Positions 52,489-61,342 are shown, counted from the first letter of the stretch. The stretch is 64,000 nt of DNA from Limnobacter sp. CACIAM 66H1 (GCF_001601825.1 NZ_LUJK01000001.1:62001-126000), one strand, 5' to 3'. The notes: generated by a model from the letters alone, not told the origin. A program made the numbers and translations.

Positions 52489-53199
52489 TTACTCGCCGAA
52501 ACCGGGAGGTTTTCTTCCAAAACCCTGGCTCCACGCCCAGAAAGCCAACTCGAAATCTGTTTGAACCCCCAGCTTTTGACGAATCTGTGACAGGTTGTTA
52601 CTGACTGTTTTGCCACTGATTCCCAAGCTGGTTGCCACCTGTTCAATGGTGTGGCCTTCGACCAGCAGGCGCACCACGTCCACTTCTCGTGGAGTCAAGC
52701 CACAGTTCGCGCTGGGTCCCGATTCCGGTGATTCATGCGTCGCCTTTGGCGGGTTTTCCTGCCCATGCTGTCGCCAGGTGCCGGTGAGAAGACCCTGGCT
52801 TTGGACATCACTTGACACGAAGGTTTGCTCGCCCAAAGCCATTCGAATGCCTTGAATCAATTCCTCGGGTTCGCTTGATTTGGTCACATAGGCCCGCGCA
52901 CCTTGCTCAAGCGCCTTGGAGGCCACCACAGGGCTGTCATGCATGGAAAGCACCACCAAGGCCAATCTGGGCCATTTCAAGCGCACTCGCCTGATGAGTT
53001 CCAGCCCGCTTTGTCCGGGCATGCTGATATCCAGCACCAAGGCATCACAAGTCGTGGTTTTCAGCAGAGCGAATGCCTGGTCAGCGTTACCGGCTTCGCC
53101 CACTACAGTCATGTCACTCTCGGAGTCAATGAAACGTTTGTAGCCTGCGCGTACCGCAGCATGGTCATCAACCAGAATGATTCTGGATTCAAGCAGCAT
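52489..53199 (-). CDS. NarL/FixJ-type response regulator
   Basis: From MLLESRIILVDDHAAVRAGY the protein is 236 residues: a receiver domain with phospho-acceptor Asp in ALVLDISMPG, a variable linker and a C-terminal LuxR-type helix-turn-helix (LTPREVDVVRLLVEGHTIEQ). It overlaps the sensor kinase gene by 11 bp. Adjacency to the TRAP operon on the same strand makes that operon its most likely target, but the nearby TonB receptor is possible too. Confidence 0.92.
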   Translation of the reverse strand: MLLESRIILVDDHAAVRAGYKRFIDSESDMTVVGEAGNADQAFALLKTTTCDALVLDISMPGQSGLELIRRVRLKWPRLALVVLSMHDSPVVASKALEQGARAYVTKSSEPEELIQGIRMALGEQTFVSSDVQSQGLLTGTWRQHGQENPPKATHESPESGPSANCGLTPREVDVVRLLVEGHTIEQVATSLGISGKTVSNNLSQIRQKLGVQTDFELAFWAWSQGFGRKPPGFGE

Positions 53200-54346
53200 C
53201 GTCCACCCCCGCAACTGGCACGTGACAGCGCAGCACAAATCGATCTTCATCTGTGTTCCAGTTGACCCGGCCCTGCAGACTGGCCATTCGTTCTCGAATG
53301 CCGGTCAGTCCCAAAGAAGGTTCCACCGGACCTGTTGGCGCGACGCCGTCGTTTTCCACAATCAGTATGAATTCACGAGCCCGTTCATCAAAGCCAGCCA
53401 GAACTTTCAATTTCTTGGTGTTGGCATGGCGGGCTGCATTGGTGAGTGCTTCTTGCAGGGTTCTGTACAGGGCAATGGGAGCCTCTTTGGTGAGGGTCGG
53501 TGTGTTGGGGGCCCAGGCAAAGTCAACGTACCAGCCATGGCGTTTTGCCCAATTGTCCAGCAGGTCCAGCGCTGCGTCGCGAAGTGAGACCTCAAGCAGC
53601 AGGTGTGGTTTCAGTTCGCGCAGCGAACTGCGCAGCCACCCCATCATCTCCTGAGCTTGGTCGTGCACTGCCTTGGCCGCTTCTTGCGTATTGGCTTGGG
53701 TATTTTTCACCAGGAAAGCAGAGTTCACTGAAATGGAGGTCAAGGATTGTCCGAAGTAGTCGTGCAAATCCTGTGCAATCGCCTGGCGCTCACGCTCTTG
53801 CAAATCAACGACCCGATTCAACAATTCGCGACTTTTCTTTTGCTCTGTGTGCAGGGTTTTGATCAGTTCTGAGACACTGTCGTGAATTCGTTTGAACTCT
53901 TCGATTTTGAACTGTTCTCTGCCCTCCAGGGTTGGTGCGGGTCGCGCTGGGTCTCGCTCGGATTTCTCATAGTCACGCAGCCACTGAACCAGTTCCTGCA
54001 AGGGCTTGTTCAACGCCGGTTTTAGGGAATACCACACCACGACGCCGCTTCCCGCAGCCATCAGTAGCAGCATGGCGCTGATCAAATAAAGTTCTCGACG
54101 TGTTTCCCGTCGCTCTTGCTCTGCTTTTCGTTCGGCCAGCTGTTGGCGCAGGCGCTGAAGTTCGATATTGCTCAAGGGTTCGGCGTTTGACAGTCCGCGG
54201 TGCAAGTCATCCACCAGCTCCGAGGCGGTCGAATACTCGGTTTCCACATCAAGCCGGCCCATGGTGAATACCACCAGCACGCAGCAGGCAGCCCAGAGAC
54301 CTAACCAGGTCAGCAACCGTCTTACCAACAACTCGCTTAAACGCAT
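53189..54346 (-). CDS. Sensor histidine kinase (NarX/DegS-like)
   Basis: The 385-residue kinase has two membrane helices (about 13-30 and 88-110) around a short periplasmic region of about 55 residues. A HisKA_3 phosphoacceptor (ERERQAIAQDLHDYFGQSLT) and a HATPase domain (QEALTNAARHAN; LGLTGIRERMASL) follow. It would phosphorylate the adjacent NarL-type regulator. The small sensor loop suggests contact with a partner protein or the membrane and not direct binding of a large ligand. Confidence 0.92.
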   Translation of the reverse strand: MRLSELLVRRLLTWLGLWAACCVLVVFTMGRLDVETEYSTASELVDDLHRGLSNAEPLSNIELQRLRQQLAERKAEQERRETRRELYLISAMLLLMAAGSGVVVWYSLKPALNKPLQELVQWLRDYEKSERDPARPAPTLEGREQFKIEEFKRIHDSVSELIKTLHTEQKKSRELLNRVVDLQERERQAIAQDLHDYFGQSLTSISVNSAFLVKNTQANTQEAAKAVHDQAQEMMGWLRSSLRELKPHLLLEVSLRDAALDLLDNWAKRHGWYVDFAWAPNTPTLTKEAPIALYRTLQEALTNAARHANTKKLKVLAGFDERAREFILIVENDGVAPTGPVEPSLGLTGIRERMASLQGRVNWNTDEDRFVLRCHVPVAGVDDAA

Positions 54347-54376
54347 GAATTGAATTTCTTGTTTGAACAGTCACAA

Positions 54377-54400
54377 TGTGCACCAGAAAAGGTGTGCACA
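54377..54400. promoter_or_regulatory. Palindrome between kinase and TonB receptor
   Basis: TGTGCACC-AGAAAA-GGTGTGCACA is an almost perfect inverted repeat in the divergent gap. It is a possible operator, for example for the neighbouring response regulator. Confidence 0.45.
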
Positions 54401-54447
54401 GAAGGGGGAGAATACTTTTCGGGAAAACTTCCCTGTCGGGATGTGGC

Positions 54448-54467
54448 AATGTTATCGATCATTATCA
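54448..54467 (+). promoter_or_regulatory. Fur-box-like site upstream of the TonB receptor
   Basis: AATGTTATCGATCATTATCA keeps the GATCATTATC half of the Fur consensus. Iron control of the downstream receptor is plausible. Confidence 0.45.
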
Positions 54468-54563
54468 AAACAAGTCGCGCGCTTGCCTGGCCAATCTCCA
54501 TGGCGCGCAGAGCAGGTCATTCGCGCGACTACACAATTAAAAATCAAGATCAAAGGGCTATGT

Positions 54564-57047
54564 ATGTTTGTGCGTCAACGGTCGTATCAGTGCATCCGTG
54601 TTGTTGCACTTTCCTCTCTGTTTACTGTTGCGCCAGTGTTGGCGCAGCAATTGGAAGAAATTGAAGTCATTTCCTCCACGCCCCTGCCTGGGGCTGTCCT
54701 GCCTGTTGATCAAGCGCCTTTCAGTGTGAAAAAGCTCAATTCTCCCGAGCAGAATTCCAGCAGGGAGTCGATCAGCCGCAGTCTTTTTCGTGGCATCAGC
54801 GGTGTTCAGGTGACTGACAACCAGGGCAATCCGTATCAATCTGATGTGACTTATCGAGGCTTTTCGGTGACACCTTTGTTGGGAACGCCGCCGGGTTTGT
54901 CTGTTTACGTAGATGGCGTTCGGCAAAATGAAACGTTCGGCGATGTAGTGCGGTTTGATGCCATACCCCAGTCTGCCCTGAAGGAGCTTACTGTACTGCC
55001 CGGTACCATGCCGCAATTTGGTTTGAATTCGCTGGGCGGTGCCATTGTGATGCAAACCAAAAGCGGTCGGGATTTCCAGGGCACGCAGCTGGATGCAGAG
55101 CTGGGTGACTTTGGACGAACTCGATTGGGTTTGCAGAAAGGTTGGGTGGATGAGTCCAAGCAGCGTGATTTTTATCTGAACATCAATTCCTTCAATGAAG
55201 ATGGTTGGCGCGTCCTCTCGCCCAGTTCTGTTCTTCAACTGTTTGGCAAAATGGGGATCGTTTCTGGCGATACCCAGACCAATTTCAGCCTTGCGTTGTA
55301 TGAGTCTGACTTGAACGGCAATGGCGTGGTGCCTCGCAGTTTTTACGAACAGAATCGCGCCCAGTCGTACACCTATTTTGACAACACTCAAAATACGGGT
55401 GGGCAGTTTGCGGTGGACTTCACGCGCTACTTGCAAAGCGGAGCCGAGTTGACGGCAAACGCTTATTACCGAAGTTCAAGGTCGGTCACATTCAATGGCG
55501 ATGGTAACGAAAACGAAGACTACCGATTCGGTGTGGCCGAGTTCGAACCTGACCGCGCTGAAGTGGAAGGCAATCTGGGGCCGGGTACTTACAACGTGAC
55601 TTGCAGTGCACCAGCCTCTAACGCTTACGCGCCGGGCTCGGTGACTTTTGATGAAAACGACCCTGCTGCCATGGAACCTGACAGCGCAGACTGCCCAGGG
55701 GCCAATAACCGTGGCGTGCTGAATCAGGATGTGGTTGGGGTGGGCTTGCAGTATGCCTTGGCACCCATCGGGGCGCACAAGGTGTTGTTGGGTACTCAGC
55801 TTGAATTCGGGAAATCCGATTTTCGTCGCAGCTATGCCTTGGGCGTGTTCAACAATGATCGCACGGTGCGAGAATTGTACGCACCGATTGAGCAGGTCAA
55901 TGTGGAGGCGAACAACCGACAATTCGGTGTATATGCCCAGGACGTGTGGACTTTGAATGACAAAACCACCTTGCTGGTGGGCGGTCGATACAACCACGCC
56001 TCGGTCAAAACCACAGACCGTTTAAGCCCGGTGTTGATCAACGAGGAGGGCGAGGCCAGTCCCGGGCTGAACAATGACTACACCTATCGGCGCTTCAACC
56101 CCTCAGTTGGAATTTCTTATCAGACCGCCAAGCACAGCACCTGGTTTGCCAGTGCGGGCACCAGCAATCGGGTGCCGACTCCGGTTGAGCTGGCTTGTTC
56201 TGACCCTGAGTTTCCATGCCTGTTACCCAACGCCATGGCAGCGGACCCGTTTCTCGAGCAGGTCATTACCTCGACTGTCGAGGGTGGCTACCGCACCCGC
56301 TGGATCAGTGGTGGCAACGAGTATGGTTTTTCATTCAACGTGTTTCGGGCCAACAACAAAAACGACATTCTGTTTGTTACTGATGGCGCAGGATCGGGAG
56401 GGTTCTTCCAGAACTTCGGAAAAACCCGTCGGCAGGGGATTGAACTTGATTTCGATTGGGAAACGTCTGTATGGAATCTGGATGCCAGTTACCAATACCT
56501 GAATGCAACGTTTCAAAGCCCGGCACGTTTGGCCAGCGAGGGCAACAGCAGTGCTGTGGATTTGAATGGTGATCCAGCGGTGGAGGGTGGTTTCATCCAG
56601 GTGCAACCAGGCAACAAAATTCCGGGTTTGGCCGAGCACAATGTGAAGTTGTCATTGGGATACAAGGCCAGCAACTCCACCACCGTATTTGTGGACATGC
56701 AGGCGCAAAGCGAGCAATACGCGAGAGGCAACGAGAACAACCAGCATCAGGCGGGTATCGTGAACATTCCGGGAGAAGGGCCGGTGGAGTTCAAGGACAA
56801 TGGTCGAGTCCCCGGTTTTGCAGTGTTCAATTTGGGCGTGAATCACGCCTTGAGCAAAAGTGTCACCCTGATCGCGCGCGTGAACAATGTGTTTGATCGT
56901 GAATACTTCAATGGCGCTTTGCTGGGAGGAAATATTTTCGACCGCAATGGTTCTTTGGTGGACGATGAAGATGACATCACTTATGAATCATTTCTCGCGC
57001 CAGGTACCCCCCGAAATGCGTGGGTGGGAGTCAGTCTGAAGTTCTAG
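54564..57047 (+). CDS. TonB-dependent receptor of unknown ligand
   Basis: From MFVRQRSYQCIRVVA the protein is 827 residues; AAAGGG lies upstream and the longer track start crosses the promoter. A signal peptide (to VLAQ) is followed by a plug (SISRSLFRGISGVQVTDNQG; GLSVYVDGVRQNETFGDVVR; QFGLNSLGGAIVMQTKSGRD) and a barrel ending RNAWVGVSLKF. The plug differs from the siderophore group in this window. Receptors of this kind occur near quinoprotein genes in other bacteria, to my recollection, so a cofactor, metal or carbon ligand is possible. Confidence 0.85.
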   Translation: MFVRQRSYQCIRVVALSSLFTVAPVLAQQLEEIEVISSTPLPGAVLPVDQAPFSVKKLNSPEQNSSRESISRSLFRGISGVQVTDNQGNPYQSDVTYRGFSVTPLLGTPPGLSVYVDGVRQNETFGDVVRFDAIPQSALKELTVLPGTMPQFGLNSLGGAIVMQTKSGRDFQGTQLDAELGDFGRTRLGLQKGWVDESKQRDFYLNINSFNEDGWRVLSPSSVLQLFGKMGIVSGDTQTNFSLALYESDLNGNGVVPRSFYEQNRAQSYTYFDNTQNTGGQFAVDFTRYLQSGAELTANAYYRSSRSVTFNGDGNENEDYRFGVAEFEPDRAEVEGNLGPGTYNVTCSAPASNAYAPGSVTFDENDPAAMEPDSADCPGANNRGVLNQDVVGVGLQYALAPIGAHKVLLGTQLEFGKSDFRRSYALGVFNNDRTVRELYAPIEQVNVEANNRQFGVYAQDVWTLNDKTTLLVGGRYNHASVKTTDRLSPVLINEEGEASPGLNNDYTYRRFNPSVGISYQTAKHSTWFASAGTSNRVPTPVELACSDPEFPCLLPNAMAADPFLEQVITSTVEGGYRTRWISGGNEYGFSFNVFRANNKNDILFVTDGAGSGGFFQNFGKTRRQGIELDFDWETSVWNLDASYQYLNATFQSPARLASEGNSSAVDLNGDPAVEGGFIQVQPGNKIPGLAEHNVKLSLGYKASNSTTVFVDMQAQSEQYARGNENNQHQAGIVNIPGEGPVEFKDNGRVPGFAVFNLGVNHALSKSVTLIARVNNVFDREYFNGALLGGNIFDRNGSLVDDEDDITYESFLAPGTPRNAWVGVSLKF

Positions 57048-57113
57048 CATTTTGAAGCAAGGCGTGAATCGGCTATTCTTTCGGGATTGTGTTGATTCAG
57101 GCTTTGCTTTCAC

Positions 57114-58130
57114 ATGTCTTTGAACGTTCGAAATTTTATCTTCGCAACTGCCTTGCTTTTGCTTGCACCGATTGCCCATTCCCAAGCGGGAGATTGCTGG
57201 CAACAACACCGTGCCACGGTGTATGAATGGACTTGTGCTGGCCAAAGCCTGCCCGCAGAGGGGCAGGATTTTGCACTGTCGATTGTGGTGGTTGATTCGC
57301 CCAAAGTCTTGATGGTGATTGATTCCGGCGCAACTGCCGCTGTGGGCGAAAGCGCAGCCGCAGCCATTCGTTCCAAATTCGGTACCAAGCCTGTGTGGGT
57401 TTTGAATACGCAACCCAAGCCTGAGCACGTGCTTGGCAATGTCGGTTTTCGGGCTGCATTTGCAAGCACACTTGCCCCGGGCGAGAATTTTTCAAGCCGT
57501 GTTGTGGCTGGCAAACGCACCGCTGATTTGATGCGCGAGCGCTGCCCCACCTGCATTGAAAACTTTTCCGAACGTATGGGCAGCGATTCTGTAAAAGGCA
57601 CTGAGTCACTGGTTCCAGGCCGTATTTTACGAACCAAAACAGGACACCTGGGTTTGTTGCACAATGATTGGGTGCCCTGGAAGTTTCGTTTGTACAAGGA
57701 TCTTGAAACCGAAGAAGCTTTGGTATTGCGCAATCAGGAACTGAAATTGTGGTGGGTAGGCTCGGCCGTTCAAAACAGGGATATTCCGGATCTGTACGAC
57801 GGCAATGTGGTGGAGCGAATCAATTTTTTAGGTCGCTTGAAGGCGCGAATGGGGGCAGATGATACGGTATTGACCTCATTTGGCGTGTTGGGCAGGGATT
57901 GGATAGAGCGCAACCTGAGCTACTTTGTGCGCGTTCAACAGGCTGTGTTGTACGGGCTGGAGGATGGTGTCAGCGAGGTGGAGCTGATTGAGCAGATCAG
58001 CTCGGATATTGGTGAGTTTAAAAACGCGGTTTACGTACAAACCGACCCCAAATTGAATGCCAAGGCGCTTGAAACACACCAATTGAATATTCAACGTATT
58101 TTCCGGCAAACAGAGCCGTTTGCTTTTTAG
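57114..58130 (+). CDS. Degenerate metallo-beta-lactamase-fold protein (pseudoenzyme)
   Basis: The 338-residue exported protein aligns by eye with quinoprotein relay metallohydrolases (VLMVIDSGATAAVGESAAAA; WVLNTQPKPEHVLGNVGFRA). The HxHxDH metal motif has become QPKPEH, keeping one His, and the later GHTD and SHG ligands are missing. Two vicinal-type Cys occur in ERCPTCIENF. It is probably a binding or structural protein. It follows the TonB receptor by 66 bp on the same strand and precedes the proton-channel operon. Confidence 0.75.
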   Translation: MSLNVRNFIFATALLLLAPIAHSQAGDCWQQHRATVYEWTCAGQSLPAEGQDFALSIVVVDSPKVLMVIDSGATAAVGESAAAAIRSKFGTKPVWVLNTQPKPEHVLGNVGFRAAFASTLAPGENFSSRVVAGKRTADLMRERCPTCIENFSERMGSDSVKGTESLVPGRILRTKTGHLGLLHNDWVPWKFRLYKDLETEEALVLRNQELKLWWVGSAVQNRDIPDLYDGNVVERINFLGRLKARMGADDTVLTSFGVLGRDWIERNLSYFVRVQQAVLYGLEDGVSEVELIEQISSDIGEFKNAVYVQTDPKLNAKALETHQLNIQRIFRQTEPFAF

Positions 58131-58217
58131 AGGGCCTGCTGGAATGTAGCTTGCTAGTAGTCTTTCGAACTGTTGCAAACTGGGACAGGGCAAATAACAA
58201 CAAAGGGACTACTCGCA

Positions 58218-58868
58218 TTGACTACCAATAAAACACACACCCTGTTTTTACTGTGGGTGTTGCTGATCAGCCTTACCGGCTTTGGCCTTTACATGACTTG
58301 GCACAAAGGCCTTTTTCAGTGGATTATCCTGACCGACAACACACGCATTTGCGTGGTGATCGTATTCGCATTTGCGGTGGGCAGTGGCCTTGCGGGTTGG
58401 CGAAGTATTTATTTAAGTCGACAGTTTCGCTACTTTGACCAGATCCAAAGCGGGTTCACTGATTTCAAACTCGGGCAATCCATTTGTCATGATTACCTGA
58501 CTCACCCTTTGGCGCATCCCAGCGAAGGTCAGCTTATGGCCGAGGTGATGGCTGAACGCGCGCGTGGTTCTCACCAGGTGGGCTGGTTTGTCACTGGACT
58601 GATGATCAAGCTGGGTTTGTTGGGCACTGTGGTGGGTTTCATCATGATGCTCAGTAGCCTCGAAGGATTGGAGCAACTGGACATCTCCGATATTAAAACC
58701 TTGATGCAGCAAATGACACAGGGCATGGGCGTGGCCATGAACACCACCTTGGTGGGCTTGATTGGCAGCATTTTGTTGGGTGTGCAGTTTTTGATGCTGG
58801 ATCGCCACGCCGACAAGTTGATTGCGGCTACCGTGGATTACGCACACCGCAACGTGAAGGCGAGCTGA
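58218..58868 (+). CDS. MotA/TolQ/ExbB-type proton channel protein
   Basis: The best start is TTG 58218 (MTTNKTHTLFLLW) behind AAAGGGA, giving 216 residues; the track start is 15 codons earlier. Helices lie near 8-28, 34-58, 131-150 (MIKLGLLGTVVGFIMMLSSL) and 172-195 (GVAMNTTLVGLIGSILLGVQ), the TolQ/ExbB pattern with a short cytoplasmic loop. It should form a proton-driven stator pentamer. It is not near TonB or Tol genes but leads an operon with a D-in-membrane partner, a membrane protein and a lipoprotein. Confidence 0.82.
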   Translation: MTTNKTHTLFLLWVLLISLTGFGLYMTWHKGLFQWIILTDNTRICVVIVFAFAVGSGLAGWRSIYLSRQFRYFDQIQSGFTDFKLGQSICHDYLTHPLAHPSEGQLMAEVMAERARGSHQVGWFVTGLMIKLGLLGTVVGFIMMLSSLEGLEQLDISDIKTLMQQMTQGMGVAMNTTLVGLIGSILLGVQFLMLDRHADKLIAATVDYAHRNVKAS

Positions 58869-58873
58869 ACCGC

Positions 58874-59482
58874 ATGCCGCTTTTCAACCACAAGCCAGAC
58901 TTTGAGCTGGACCCGTTCACGGATTTGATTTTCAACGCCTTGTTGATTTTCACTTTCCTCTTTTTGATGGCCCTGTTGCTGTTGAACCCACCTGCCAAAA
59001 GCGGAATTATTGATCCCAAAGCGGAGTTTTTGGTGACTGTCAGTTGGCCAGACAATGACCCCAACGACATTGATGTTTGGGCAGCAGGACCCGCAGGTGC
59101 ACAAGTGTGGTTTATGCGTCCCCAAGACGGTTTGTTACACCTTGATCGCGATGACCGTGGCCTGGCCAACGACACACAGGAAATTGAGGGACAGGTGTTT
59201 GTGAACCCGCTGAATCAGGAAGTGCTCACAATACGTGGCCGCCCGCCGGGTGAATATATTGTCAACCTGCATTACTACAAAACTGAAAACAATGCCCCGG
59301 TGCCCGTGAATATTTATGTGGCCGAGGTGAACCCGAAATTGAAAGTGTTGCATTACTCGACGGTGAACCTGCAGCAGGAGGGTGATGAGGCCACAGCAGT
59401 CCGCTTCACGATCGATGCAAACGGCACGGTGAGCAACATCAATCAACTTGAAAAATCTTTGGTGAAGGCAGACGGAAAATGA
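58874..59482 (+). CDS. ExbD/MotB-like plug protein with YfaP/DUF2135-like domain
   Basis: The 202-residue protein has one N-terminal membrane helix (DPFTDLIFNALLIFTFLFLM) in which P-x-x-D matches the proton-carrying Asp motif of ExbD and MotB (PLVDVMLVLLIIF); here it is Asp17. The periplasmic part is a beta-sandwich (FLVTVSWPDNDPNDIDVWAA; LDRDDRG; RPPGEYIVNLHYYK) like DUF2135/YfaP and not the TolR or OmpA-type domain. The start is 5 bp after the channel gene. The domain pairing is unusual. Confidence 0.7.
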   Translation: MPLFNHKPDFELDPFTDLIFNALLIFTFLFLMALLLLNPPAKSGIIDPKAEFLVTVSWPDNDPNDIDVWAAGPAGAQVWFMRPQDGLLHLDRDDRGLANDTQEIEGQVFVNPLNQEVLTIRGRPPGEYIVNLHYYKTENNAPVPVNIYVAEVNPKLKVLHYSTVNLQQEGDEATAVRFTIDANGTVSNINQLEKSLVKADGK

Positions 59483-59994
59483 ATGAAGTTTTAGTAGGTT
59501 TGGGCATCGCCTATATATTTTTGGCCGCCTTGTTGCTGTTGGCCCTTGTTTATGGCCGAATGAACTGGACGGTCAAGCTGGTTCTGATTGTGGTGTCCGT
59601 GGGCTTTTATTGGGTCAGTTACATCAACTGGCAGAATGCACAGGGCTGGCCCAGCCAGGCTGATTTGCCGAAGCGGTTTTTGTTCTACGCCGTGGTGGTT
59701 GAAGAACCTGACAAGACAGAGGGCATCAAAGGGCGACTGTTCGTATGGGCCAGCGACCTGGCCAATGATCGGCCCTCGGATACGCCGCGTGCTTACGTGT
59801 TGCCCTACGACAAGGACTTGCATGTCAAGCTGGATGCAGCTCAGCGTCAGATGCGCAATGGCAATTTGCAAATAGGGGAAGTGGGCGGCGAATTGTTCGA
59901 TCCGCAGGCCACTCGTGACAATACGCGCATTGCAGACAAGAAAATTGATCTGGAATTCACGGATTTGCCCGACCCTCAGTTGCCGGAGAAGTAA
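59479..59994 (+). CDS. Membrane protein of the proton-channel operon
   Basis: The 171-residue protein has two N-terminal helices (about 4-24 and 32-50) and a soluble C-terminal part of about 115 residues with acidic tail DLPDPQLPEK. No known domain is visible. It overlaps the preceding gene by 4 bp (ATGA), which suggests a fixed complex. The soluble domain contains FYAVVVEEPDKTEGIKGRLF and YVLPYDKDLHVKLDAAQRQM; side of the membrane is uncertain. Confidence 0.6.
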   Translation: MNEVLVGLGIAYIFLAALLLLALVYGRMNWTVKLVLIVVSVGFYWVSYINWQNAQGWPSQADLPKRFLFYAVVVEEPDKTEGIKGRLFVWASDLANDRPSDTPRAYVLPYDKDLHVKLDAAQRQMRNGNLQIGEVGGELFDPQATRDNTRIADKKIDLEFTDLPDPQLPEK

Positions 59995-59997
59995 GCC

Positions 59998-60711
59998 ATG
60001 TTGAAAATTTTAAGTGTGGCCGTTTTAGCGCTGGGTCTGGCTGGCTGTTCCAAAGTGGGTGGGGGTGAATACTTTCCGCTGGATGAGGGGATGCAGTGGA
60101 ATTACAAACTCGATTTTGTGATGCCCGATGGCAAAAACAAAAAAGATTTGATGATCCGCAGCGTCGGGCAGTCCAGTTTCAAAACGGAGGACGATGAAAT
60201 CCAGGGTATTGTGCGTCGGACGTCAGACGGTACGGATTACTTCGTGCAAGAGCGTGATGACGGCTTTTACCGCGTTGGAAAGCGTGTGATTGTACAGACC
60301 AAACCGCAAGCGGATCCTTCTCCTCGCCTGATACTGCCCAAGGGGCGAAACCTGCGGGTTGGGTACACCTGGACCATGGATACCAGCCCCTACGTGATGC
60401 ACTGGATGCCGCCCTTCATTGAGGCCAATGCCAGTATTAAACCATTCGATTTGGTGTATGAAGTGGCCTCTTTGGATGACACGGTAGAAACACCTGCCGG
60501 TATTTTCGAGAAATGCGTTCGATTGGAGGCTACCGGCAAAATGGTTTTTTACGCCGATGCCAGTGCAGGCTATCAGGAAATCCTGATCAACCACAGCGAG
60601 TGGTATGCACCCGGTGTGGGTTTGGTGAAGCTGGAGCGCGATGAGCCTTTGGACACCAGCATCATGAAAGGGGGCAAGGTGACCATGGTGCTCAGCAGTT
60701 TTAGCCACTGA
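59998..60711 (+). CDS. Lipoprotein of the proton-channel operon
   Basis: The 237-residue protein has a lipobox LAGCS at 15-19, so it is a lipid-anchored envelope protein. The body is beta-rich (YFPLDEGMQWNYKLDFVMPD; GVGLVKLERDEP) and resembles generic surface or periplasmic lipoproteins with a LolA-like or TapB-like look, but I cannot name a family. It starts three bases after the previous stop with GGAGAAG upstream. A terminator follows directly, so it closes the operon. Confidence 0.65.
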   Translation: MLKILSVAVLALGLAGCSKVGGGEYFPLDEGMQWNYKLDFVMPDGKNKKDLMIRSVGQSSFKTEDDEIQGIVRRTSDGTDYFVQERDDGFYRVGKRVIVQTKPQADPSPRLILPKGRNLRVGYTWTMDTSPYVMHWMPPFIEANASIKPFDLVYEVASLDDTVETPAGIFEKCVRLEATGKMVFYADASAGYQEILINHSEWYAPGVGLVKLERDEPLDTSIMKGGKVTMVLSSFSH

Positions 60712-60718
60712 GATTCTC

Positions 60719-60742
60719 CCGGCGACGCCCCCCGCCGGTTTT
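60719..60742 (+). terminator. Terminator of the proton-channel operon
   Basis: CCGGCG-ACGCCCCC-CGCCGG followed by TTTT forms an intrinsic terminator just after the lipoprotein gene, at the convergent junction. Confidence 0.7.
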
Positions 60743-61280
60743 ACTTGTTGAACAGTCCCTCAAGCACTTGATCGCAGAAGCGTTCACGCTTCTCGCCGTT
60801 GCCGGTCACTGTGCAATGTTCAATTAAAACCTGGTCTCCCACAATGCTGTGTGACTCCACACGGTCTGCGTAAAGCAGAATTTCTTCGGTGTCCAGACTG
60901 AACTTGGAATCCAGATCCATCTGGTTCAAATCGGGTCTGCGCCAGTGCACTGTGAAAAGTGGCTGGTTTTGAAACACCTCACCTTTCTGGTTCTGTAGTT
61001 CTGTCACCGCTTGTACCGACAGCATGGGGTGGCTGTTGAACTCTTGCGGGTAATGGCGTTTCATTTCGCGCATGATGTTGTAAGCGTCAGTTGCAAACAG
61101 GGTCACGATTCGATTGCGCGTGACGAAGGTGAGCTGCTCAGTATTCAACCCGCGAATTTCCACAATATTGCCATTGGCCATTTTGTCCATCGACTCGGGG
61201 GGTGGTGGGCTACATGCTGCCAGCAGGGTTGCACAGGCCAGTAGCGTGGCGTGTTGAAAGTGGCGCAACGTAAGGCGCAT
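60741..61280 (-). CDS. Hypothetical lipoprotein
   Basis: The 179-residue protein has a signal peptide and lipobox LLAACSPPPP, giving Cys near residue 23 as the lipid site. The mature part is alpha-beta with no recognised domain (VTLFATDAYNIMREMKRHYP; LNQMDLDSKFSLDTEEILLY). It converges on the proton-channel operon and stands alone. A role in the envelope is all that can be said. Confidence 0.6.
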   Translation of the reverse strand: MRLTLRHFQHATLLACATLLAACSPPPPESMDKMANGNIVEIRGLNTEQLTFVTRNRIVTLFATDAYNIMREMKRHYPQEFNSHPMLSVQAVTELQNQKGEVFQNQPLFTVHWRRPDLNQMDLDSKFSLDTEEILLYADRVESHSIVGDQVLIEHCTVTGNGEKRERFCDQVLEGLFNK

Positions 61281-61342
61281 TCATGGTCTCCGGTTTGGTG
61301 TTGTTGTGCCAGCAGTATAGGGTGTAAATGTTGTCACCGGGC

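Noticed and set aside
54564-57047. Assignment as the PQQ receptor PqqU
   Set aside because: Context is suggestive but plug sequences do not clearly match what I recall of PqqU/YncD; kept as unknown ligand.
58218-58868. Flagellar stator MotA
   Set aside because: The protein lacks the long cytoplasmic loop of MotA, and no flagellar genes are nearby.
58218-60711. Zorya-type anti-phage system
   Set aside because: The channel and plug look similar in principle, but there is no ZorC, ZorD helicase or ZorE nuclease and the plug lacks an OmpA-like domain; the lipoprotein points to an envelope role.
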